Part shown: in pieces, positions 1-4,663 of the stretch | How positions within the stretch are numbered: the first letter of the stretch is position 1 | How the letters are laid out: every line of letters starts with the position of its first letter | NCBI GenBank assembly: GCA_019752245.1 | Contig: JAIEMH010000117.1 | Coordinates: 1-6,171 of the forward strand | Direction of reading: 5' to 3' | Length of the DNA: 6,171 bases | From: Flavobacteriaceae bacterium | GTDB taxonomy: Bacteria > Bacteroidota > Bacteroidia > Flavobacteriales > Flavobacteriaceae | The notes under the pieces: generated by a model | Database searches by the model: none | Told to the model about the DNA's origin: nothing | The model's input: the letters and a program-made list of their open reading frames with translations, nothing else | Position numbers and translations under genes: made by a program

Positions 1-422
1 TTGCCGACGAAAAAGGAATAATTCCGAAAACATCCTTCATTGCTCATATTTCGTTGCCAAATGCAGCTTCCACAAAATACAAAACCGATTATTTTGCTCC
101 AGAATTTCGTTTTACAATGCAACACACATTGTCACAAAAATTCAGTTTGAGTTATAATTTAGGTCTAGAATGGGATGGATTTTCAGCAGAACCAACTTTT
201 TTATATACCTTAACAACTGGTTATGCAATTACTCCAAAAATTGGTTCGTATATTGAAATCTATGGTTTTGCGCCACAAAATGACATGACAAATCACAATC
301 TTGATGGCGGATTTACGTATTTGATAAACAACAATTTTATGGTAGATTTGTCTTCTAGTATTGGAATTACCGATAATGCGCCAGATCATTATATCGCGTT
401 CGGATTTTCTTTCAGATTATAA
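1..422 (+). CDS. Outer-membrane beta-barrel 'transporter' (MetA-pathway-like family), 3' part only
   Basis: This is the C-terminal 139 residues of a larger protein; the frame is open from base 3 leftwards beyond the window, so the TTG at 54 is an internal Leu codon and not a start. The visible part alternates polar and hydrophobic residues as in antiparallel outer-membrane strands. It ends in the aromatic-rich FGFSFRL, a typical C-terminal beta-signal for barrel assembly. The motifs FAPEFRFTMQHTL, YNLGLEWDGF, EPTFLYTLTTGY and FTYLINNNFMVD match my memory of the flavobacterial 'transporter' family related to the putative MetA pathway of phenol degradation (complete members about 240-260 residues with a signal peptide). 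The substrate is unknown for these proteins. The stop lies only 3 bases before crtY, so co-transcription with carotenoid synthesis is likely. Family assignment is from memory of sequence patterns; function is inference. Confidence 0.75.
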   Translation, partial: ADEKGIIPKTSFIAHISLPNAASTKYKTDYFAPEFRFTMQHTLSQKFSLSYNLGLEWDGFSAEPTFLYTLTTGYAITPKIGSYIEIYGFAPQNDMTNHNLDGGFTYLINNNFMVDLSSSIGITDNAPDHYIAFGFSFRL

Positions 423-425
423 CAT

Positions 426-1565
426 ATGAAACACTATCATTACATTTTTACAGGTTCAGGATTATCGGCTTTAATGACCGTTTATGAAATGATTTTATCA
501 GGAAAATTTAATGATAAAACCATTTTGTTATTGGACGAAAATCCTAAAAAAAGTAATGATAGAACGTGGTGTTTTTGGGATAATTCTTCGCTTTTTGATG
601 AAATCGTTTCTAAAAAATGGGATGTTGCGCTTTTCGCGGATTCAACTTTTAAAAGAGATTTAGATTTGAATCCGTATCAATATAAAATGATTCGCGGATT
701 GGATTTTTACAATCTCGTTTTCGATTTAATTTCTAAACAAGAAAACATTCATTTTGCCAATCAAAAAGTTATTGATTTTGAAGAACTCGGAAATCATTGC
801 ATCGTAAAAACTGAAAATGAAAGTTATACTTGTAACAAAATTTTCAATTCGATTTACAATCCAAATCTTGTAAAAAGTCAATCAAAATATCCTTTATTAC
901 AACAGCATTTTATTGGATGGTTTATAAAATCGAAAGAAGAAGTATTTGATAGAAACACGGCAACCTTCATGGATTTTTCTGTCGAACAAAGAGGAAATAC
1001 TCGTTTTATGTACGTTCTTCCTACTTCTTCAACCGAAGCTTTATTAGAATATACTCTGTTTTCAAAAGATTTGCTTTCTAAAGAAGAATACGAAAACGAA
1101 ATTCAGATTTATATTAAAAAATTAGGAGTTTCAGACTACGAAATCGTCGAAAAAGAACAAGGAAATATCCCAATGACGAGTTATAAATTTTGGAAACACA
1201 ATACCAAAAATATCATAAATATTGGTTCAGTTGGCGGATGGACAAAAGCAAGTACTGGTTATACATTTAAAAATACAACAAAAAAATCTAAAGAATTAAT
1301 TCAGTTTTTATCCAATCAGTCTGACTTAAGAAAATTTCATAAAACGGATAAATTCTGGTTCTATGACTTATTATTTTTAGATGTTTTATTCAAACGAAAT
1401 GATTTAGGTTCAAAAGTTTTTTCTGCTTTATTCAAAAAAGGAAATCCAACCTTAATTTTCAAATTTTTAGACGAAGAAACCACGTTTTGGGAAGATTTAC
1501 AAGTGATTTGGAAATGCCCGAAAGGACTTTTTGTTAATGCGTTGTTAAGGAGGATTTTTAAATAA
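426..1565 (+). CDS. crtY: Lycopene beta-cyclase (CrtY family)
   Basis: This flavoprotein-type enzyme converts the linear ends of lycopene into beta-ionone rings, giving beta-carotene, the precursor of zeaxanthin in yellow flavobacteria; it acts at the inner membrane. The 379 residues match the usual CrtY length. Visible motifs in order: N-terminal dinucleotide-binding strand and turn IFTGSGLSA (7-15); the acidic end of the second strand, LLLDE (34-38); DRTWCFW (45-51), a family signature; QQHFIGW (159-165); FMDF (181-184); FMYVLP (194-199), followed by a Glu-containing stretch TEALLEYTLFS (203-213), the region where CrtY enzymes carry an essential Glu; EQGNIPM (244-250); and GSVGGWTKASTGYTF (267-281), the C-terminal FAD/substrate motif. 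The ATG at 426 places the Rossmann motif at residue 7, as expected; no Shine-Dalgarno is present. The gene follows the transporter gene by 3 bases and probably shares its mRNA. The other crt genes (crtB, crtI, crtZ) are not in view and are presumed to lie upstream. Confidence 0.93.
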   Translation: MKHYHYIFTGSGLSALMTVYEMILSGKFNDKTILLLDENPKKSNDRTWCFWDNSSLFDEIVSKKWDVALFADSTFKRDLDLNPYQYKMIRGLDFYNLVFDLISKQENIHFANQKVIDFEELGNHCIVKTENESYTCNKIFNSIYNPNLVKSQSKYPLLQQHFIGWFIKSKEEVFDRNTATFMDFSVEQRGNTRFMYVLPTSSTEALLEYTLFSKDLLSKEEYENEIQIYIKKLGVSDYEIVEKEQGNIPMTSYKFWKHNTKNIINIGSVGGWTKASTGYTFKNTTKKSKELIQFLSNQSDLRKFHKTDKFWFYDLLFLDVLFKRNDLGSKVFSALFKKGNPTLIFKFLDEETTFWEDLQVIWKCPKGLFVNALLRRIFK

Positions 1566-1575
1566 TCAACTTTTT

Positions 1576-1583
1576 TATCTTTA
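1576..1583 (+). promoter_or_regulatory. Weak candidate -7 box before the TPR gene
   Basis: TATCTTTA fits the flavobacterial -7 consensus TAnnTTTG except for the last base and lies 17 bases before the ATG of the TPR gene. I see no TTG at the expected 17-23 base distance upstream. The gene may therefore be read through from crtY, whose stop is only 35 bases away; no terminator is visible between them. Confidence 0.25.
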
Positions 1584-1600
1584 TCAAAATTTACATAAAG

Positions 1601-2395
1601 ATGAAGAAAATTATTTTATTATTTACGCTATTTTCTACGACTGTTTTTTATTGCCAAGAAGGAAAAAACAAAGAACAAGAAAAAATTATTGAAGAGTTTT
1701 TAACCAATTGTGCCCAAAAATACAACTACAATTCAAGAATGTCAGATTGGCAAAATTGTTTGGACAATGGATTAGCAAAAGATAGTACTATTGCTTACTT
1801 ATGGCAACAAAAAGCAATGCCTTATTTTAAAGCAAGAAAATATGAAATAGGGATGCCTTCTCTCGATAAAGCAGTAAAATATAACGCCGAAAGATGGCAA
1901 CCTTATCGTGGTTTTATGAAATGCATTTTTTCTAAATCTTATAAAGATGCTATAGAAGACTTAGAAGATTGTAAGAAAAAATTTGGTAACGGATATGTCA
2001 TGGATCATACCTATGATTTTTATATTGCCATTTCTTATTTGCAATTGAATGAATTTGAAAAAGCTGAGAAAATTCTTCAAAATTATGTTGATGAAATATA
2101 CCAAAAAAGAGATAAACTTGAACACCCAACTGCTTATTTTTATTTAGGAATTTCCAAATTTGAATTAAAAAAATTTGATGAAGCAATTATTATTTTTGAT
2201 AAAGCATTAAAAATATATCCAAATTTTTCTGATGTGAAATTTTATAAAGCAATTTGCTTAGTGCGAAAAAATAACATTGAAGAGGCAAAAGTGCTATTGA
2301 AAGAATCTGAGGCAGATTATAAACTTGGTTACACATTAAATGAAGATAATACAATTTATGAAACCTATCCTTATCAAAAAAAATGGGATAAATAA
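1601..2395 (+). CDS. Secreted TPR-repeat protein of unknown function
   Basis: This is a 264-residue protein with a signal peptide: MKKIILLFTLFSTTVFYC gives a charged start, a hydrophobic core and a likely cleavage around Cys18-Gln19. The residues before Cys18 (Val-Phe-Tyr) do not form a lipobox, so a soluble periplasmic or exported protein is more likely than a lipoprotein. The rest is helical TPR-like repeats at about 64-97, 98-130, 136-169, 176-209 and 210-243. The fourth (YFYLGISKFELKKFDEAIIIF, then DKALKIYPN) is a canonical TPR; the second and fifth are degenerate. The last 20 residues form a short polar tail. TPR arrays bind other proteins, but no partner or pathway can be read from the sequence. 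It sits 35 bases after crtY in the same direction, which may be chance or read-through. No enzyme domain is visible. I do not recognise a specific family name. Confidence 0.85.
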   Translation: MKKIILLFTLFSTTVFYCQEGKNKEQEKIIEEFLTNCAQKYNYNSRMSDWQNCLDNGLAKDSTIAYLWQQKAMPYFKARKYEIGMPSLDKAVKYNAERWQPYRGFMKCIFSKSYKDAIEDLEDCKKKFGNGYVMDHTYDFYIAISYLQLNEFEKAEKILQNYVDEIYQKRDKLEHPTAYFYLGISKFELKKFDEAIIIFDKALKIYPNFSDVKFYKAICLVRKNNIEEAKVLLKESEADYKLGYTLNEDNTIYETYPYQKKWDK

Positions 2396-2435
2396 TATAA
2401 AATCTATCAAACGATAACAAATGTTTATGACTTGA

Positions 2436-2469
2436 TTGATTCTAAAAATTAGAATTCTATTTATCTTTG
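2436..2469 (+). promoter_or_regulatory. Promoter for the bacilliredoxin gene
   Basis: A perfect flavobacterial -7 box TATCTTTG is at 2462-2469. A TTG at 2436-2438 precedes it with a 23-base spacer, at the long end of the accepted range. Transcription would start near 2475, giving a leader of about 50 bases before the ATG at 2524. A 14-bp perfect palindrome (2463-2476) covers most of the -7 box and could be an operator. Confidence 0.6.
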
Positions 2470-2476
2470 CAAAGAT
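2463..2476. promoter_or_regulatory. 14-bp palindrome over the -7 box (possible operator)
   Basis: ATCTTTGCAAAGAT is a perfect inverted repeat that overlaps the -7 element of the bacilliredoxin promoter and reaches the expected start of transcription. A second perfect 10-bp palindrome, TAGAATTCTA, lies just upstream at 2450-2459, between the two promoter boxes. A dimeric regulator binding here would block the promoter, but AT-rich DNA makes short palindromes fairly common, so the function is inference. Confidence 0.3.
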
Positions 2477-2523
2477 TTTATAATCGAAATTCAAAAATCC
2501 TTAATCTTAAATCATAAATAATT

Positions 2524-2934
2524 ATGTATCCAGAAGAAATGGTAAAACCAATGCGAGCAGAACTTTCTGACGCTGGTTTTCAAGATTTATATAATGCAGA
2601 AGAAGTAAAAAACGCTATCAAAGCAGAAGGAACAACACTTGTAGTTGTGAATTCAGTTTGTGGTTGCGCTGCTAGAAACGCTCGTCCAGGAGCAAAAATG
2701 AGTTTGGACGGAGCAAAAAAACCAGATCATTTAGTAACGGTTTTTGCTGGTGTTGACAAAGAAGCAGTTGATGCTGCAAGAGAAGAAATGTTTCCGTTTC
2801 CTCCATCATCACCAAGTATGGCATTGTTCAAAAACGGCGAATTGGTTCACATGCTAGAACGTCACCACATTGAAGGTCGTCCTGCAGAAATGATTGCAGA
2901 AAACTTGAAAGACGCTTACGCAGAATTCTGTTAA
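2524..2934 (+). CDS. BrxA/BrxB family bacilliredoxin (YphP/YqiW type)
   Basis: This small cytoplasmic thioredoxin-fold protein removes bacillithiol from S-bacillithiolated proteins; the Bacillus homologue YphP also shows weak disulfide isomerase activity. At 136 residues it is slightly shorter than the Bacillus members. Visible marks: the N-terminal MYPEEMVKPMRAEL block; the strand TLVVVNSVCGCAARNARP with the active CGC motif at Cys46-Gly47-Cys48; a mid region VTVFAGVDKEAVDAAREEMFP; the PPSSPSMALFKNG stretch (93-105), which holds the cis-Pro-like loop before a strand; and HHIEGRPAEMI (114-124). The last residue, Cys136, is a third cysteine beside the active pair. The ATG at 2524 matches the family's conserved N-terminus, and the AT-only context ATAATTATG is typical of flavobacterial starts. 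It has its own promoter and seems to be a single-gene unit. Bacillithiol genes are known in Bacteroidota, so the role is plausible, though none is in the window. Confidence 0.92.
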   Translation: MYPEEMVKPMRAELSDAGFQDLYNAEEVKNAIKAEGTTLVVVNSVCGCAARNARPGAKMSLDGAKKPDHLVTVFAGVDKEAVDAAREEMFPFPPSSPSMALFKNGELVHMLERHHIEGRPAEMIAENLKDAYAEFC

Positions 2935-2940
2935 GCTTGA

Positions 2941-3090
2941 CACAAAGTCGCTAAGTCACAAAGAATTATTTACCGCAAATTCGCAGATTAATATTTAACT
3001 AATCTGTGAATCTGCGGTTTGATTTTTTAACTCTTGCTAACTTTGCGAAAAAACTTTGCGCATTTGCGGTAAAAAATTAACTTTGCATCC
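2941..3090. repeat. REP-like intergenic repeat cluster with nested inverted repeats
   Basis: Most of the 208-base gap between the bacilliredoxin and trhO genes is built from variants of CGCAAA/CTTTGCG. CACAAAG occurs at 2941 and 2957. An inner hairpin pairs 2972-2990 with 3000-3018 (19-bp arms, one A-C mismatch and one G-U pair, 9-base loop). A longer-range inverted repeat pairs 2964-2985 with 3057-3078 (20 of 22 identical). The two share 2972-2985, so they exclude each other. CTTTGC recurs at 3041, 3054 and 3081. Similar GCAAAG-type repeats are common between genes in Flavobacterium as far as I recall. The inner hairpin may also help end the bacilliredoxin transcript, but it is followed by T-rich sequence only after a few bases. 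No ORF is in this stretch. Confidence 0.7.
3056..3085 (+). promoter_or_regulatory. Promoter for trhO
   Basis: TTG at 3056-3058, a 19-base spacer and TAACTTTG at 3078-3085 match the flavobacterial housekeeping promoter exactly (TTG-N17-23-TAnnTTTG). The start of transcription would be close to 3091, leaving a leader of about 50 bases. The promoter lies inside the repeat cluster, and its spacer overlaps the right arm of the long inverted repeat. A second TAACTTTG at 3038-3045 has a TTG 16 bases upstream (3019-3021) and could be a weaker second promoter. Confidence 0.6.
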
Positions 3091-3111
3091 GAATTCTTCC
3101 ATTTAGAATTC
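3091..3111 (+). other. Small hairpin at the 5' end of the trhO leader
   Basis: GAATTCT at 3091-3097 and AGAATTC at 3105-3111 form a perfect 7-bp stem with a 7-base loop. It sits just at the predicted transcription start, so the mRNA would begin with a hairpin. It might stabilise the 5' end. The stem is short and AT-rich, so chance is possible. Confidence 0.35.
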
Positions 3112-3142
3112 AAAACATATTTCTCACTTAAACGTTTATAGC

Positions 3143-4501
3143 ATGCAACTGTATAACACCTTAAGCGCAGAAGAAAGAAAAGAGCTAATTGATTTAGCTG
3201 GCAAACAACGACTAACGTTGTCTTTCTATGCGTATGCCAAAATTGAAGATCCCAAAAAATTTCGCGACGATTTATTTATCCAATGGAACAAACTCGATGC
3301 TCTTGGTCGAACCTATGTAGCCAAAGAAGGAATTAATGCTCAAATGAGTGTTCCAGCAGAAAACTTTGAAGCTTTTAGAGAAACTTTAGAAGCTTATCAT
3401 TTCATGCGCGGTATTCGTTTGAATGTCGCTGTAGAACATGACGATCATTCGTTTTTAAAACTAACAGTGAAAGTTCGAGATAAAATTGTAGCCGACGGAT
3501 TAAACGATGAAACATTTGATGTAACCAATATTGGTGTGCATTTAAAAGCAAAAGAATTCAATCAAATATTAGAAGATCCAAATACCATTGTTGTCGATTT
3601 TAGAAATCATTACGAAAGTGAAATTGGTCATTTTAAAGGCGCCATTACTCCAGATGTAGAAACTTTTAGAGAAAGTCTGCCAATCATTAACGAGCAATTA
3701 AAGGATTTTAAAGAAGATAAAAACCTTGTGATGTATTGCACAGGAGGAATTCGTTGCGAGAAAGCATCAGCCTATTTCAAACATCAAGGTTTTAAAAATG
3801 TGTTCCAATTAGAGGGTGGAATTATAAATTATGCCAAACAAATAAAGGAAGAGAACATCGAAAGTAAATTCATAGGAAAGAACTTTGTTTTCGACCACAG
3901 ATTAGGAGAAAGAATTACAGACGATATAGTTTCGCAATGCCACCAATGTGGAAAACCTTGCGATAATCACACTAATTGTGAAAACGATGGTTGTCATTTA
4001 TTGTTCATTCAATGTGATGATTGTAAAGTTGTAATGGAAAATTGTTGTTCAAAAGAATGTTTAGACACCATTCATTTACCATTGGTAGAACAAGTAAAAT
4101 TAAGAAGAGGAATTCAAGTAGGAAATAAAGTCTTCCGCAAAGGAAAATCAGAAAATCTATTATTTAAACATTCAGGTGAACTATCTGACAAATCCTTAGC
4201 GATTGCTCAAAAACCAAAAGACATTCGTCAGAAAATTAAGGTAAAAAAAGTACTTGTTGGTAAAGCCGAACATTATTATCCAAAACCACAAGTTGGATTA
4301 TTTATCATCGAAAATAACGAATTAAATGTAGGTGATAAAATCTTAATTTCAGGTCCAACCACAGGAAATGAAGAAGTAATTTTAGATAAAATGATGGTAA
4401 ACGGAAGCGAAAATTCTAGTGCTAAAATTGGCGATAAAGTAACTTTTATTTTACCTTTTAGAGTTAGATTATCAGATAAATTATTTAAGATTTTAGAATA
4501 A
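3143..4501 (+). CDS. trhO: tRNA uridine(34) hydroxylase TrhO (rhodanese-related) with a U32-like C-terminal domain
   Basis: TrhO (YceA/UPF0176 family) uses O2 to make 5-hydroxyuridine at U34 of tRNAs, the first step towards cmo5U/mcmo5U-type wobble bases. The 452 residues are about 100 more than E. coli TrhO (350). Domains: N-terminal ferredoxin-like UPF0176 domain, about 24-115, with SFYAYAKIEDP and TYVAKEGINAQMSVP; rhodanese domain, about 130-235, with VDFRNHYESEIGHFKGA and the active loop CTGGIRC (catalytic-type Cys199, also Cys205), then LEGGIINY. A Cys-rich segment follows at 266-306 with ten Cys (266, 269, 273, 279, 284, 291, 294, 301, 302, 306), likely metal-binding. The extra part, about 366-452, looks like the beta-barrel (EF-Tu domain 2-like) C-terminal domain of U32 proteins: GKAEHYYPKPQVGLFII, LNVGDKILISGPTTG and KIGDKVTF. 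The ATG at 3143 fits the conserved N-terminus. It is a single gene with its own promoter and terminator. The TrhO call is firm; the fold of the tail is inferred from patterns. Confidence 0.93.
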   Translation: MQLYNTLSAEERKELIDLAGKQRLTLSFYAYAKIEDPKKFRDDLFIQWNKLDALGRTYVAKEGINAQMSVPAENFEAFRETLEAYHFMRGIRLNVAVEHDDHSFLKLTVKVRDKIVADGLNDETFDVTNIGVHLKAKEFNQILEDPNTIVVDFRNHYESEIGHFKGAITPDVETFRESLPIINEQLKDFKEDKNLVMYCTGGIRCEKASAYFKHQGFKNVFQLEGGIINYAKQIKEENIESKFIGKNFVFDHRLGERITDDIVSQCHQCGKPCDNHTNCENDGCHLLFIQCDDCKVVMENCCSKECLDTIHLPLVEQVKLRRGIQVGNKVFRKGKSENLLFKHSGELSDKSLAIAQKPKDIRQKIKVKKVLVGKAEHYYPKPQVGLFIIENNELNVGDKILISGPTTGNEEVILDKMMVNGSENSSAKIGDKVTFILPFRVRLSDKLFKILE

Positions 4502-4523
4502 CTTTTTTAAAAATCAACAATTT

Positions 4524-4574
4524 AAAATCCCAAATTTCAAGTGATATTTCAGCCTTGGAATTTGGGATTTTTTT
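4524..4574 (+). terminator. Rho-independent terminator after trhO
   Basis: An 18-bp stem pairs 4524-4541 with 4554-4571 (AAAATCCCAAATTTCAAG against its complement, a single G-U pair), with a 12-base loop. The run of seven T at 4568-4574 starts in the stem and follows it directly. It begins 23 bases after the trhO stop. It separates trhO from the PSP1-gldH unit. Confidence 0.88.
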
Positions 4575-4575
4575 A

Positions 4576-4607
4576 TTGGAATTTATTTTTTAAAAATACT
4601 ATCTTTA
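4576..4607 (+). promoter_or_regulatory. Promoter for the PSP1-gldH unit
   Basis: TTG at 4576-4578, a 21-base spacer and TATCTTTA at 4600-4607 match the flavobacterial consensus in all but the last base of the -7 box. It follows the trhO terminator directly. Transcription would start near 4613-4615, leaving a leader of about 50 bases that contains a 12-codon mini-ORF. Confidence 0.5.
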
Positions 4608-4622
4608 CAAATTAATCGTTTT

Positions 4623-4661
4623 ATGAACTTAAGTCGCTTTTTTGCGATACTACATATATAA
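4623..4661 (+). CDS. Possible leader peptide (12 codons) before the PSP1 gene
   Basis: An ATG at 4623, about 10 bases after the predicted transcription start, opens a 12-residue frame MNLSRFFAILHI that ends with TAA at 4659-4661, only 2 bases before the ATG of the PSP1 gene. The stop/start spacing would permit translational coupling. It includes a short TCGC/GCGA hairpin around six T (4634-4647). No conserved peptide family is recognised and there is no Shine-Dalgarno; an ATG-to-stop frame of this length arises easily by chance. Confidence 0.2.
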   Translation: MNLSRFFAILHI

Positions 4662-4663
4662 TT

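Noticed and set aside
54..56. TTG as the start codon of the first gene
   Set aside because: The frame is open back to base 3 with sequence typical of the same barrel family, so this is an internal Leu codon of a gene cut by the window edge.
1547..1554. AAGGAGGA, a perfect Shine-Dalgarno-like sequence
   Set aside because: It lies inside the end of crtY, 46 bases before the next start, with no ATG at a useful distance, and flavobacteria rarely use Shine-Dalgarno sites.
1652..1657. Cys18 of the TPR protein as a lipidation site
   Set aside because: The preceding residues Val-Phe-Tyr do not form a lipobox; a type I signal peptide is more likely.
1998..2420. Two antisense reading frames opposite the TPR gene (1998-2186 and 2190-2420)
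   Set aside because: Their composition is that of reversed AT-rich coding sequence, there is no recognisable domain, and the + strand gene clearly has a signal peptide and TPR repeats.
2941..2963. CACAAAG direct repeats as a small CRISPR-like array
   Set aside because: Only two 7-base copies 16 bases apart; they belong to the REP-like intergenic repeat and there are no cas genes.
4634..4647. TCGC-T6-GCGA hairpin as a terminator or attenuator
   Set aside because: The stem is only four base pairs and the T-run is in the loop, not after the stem.
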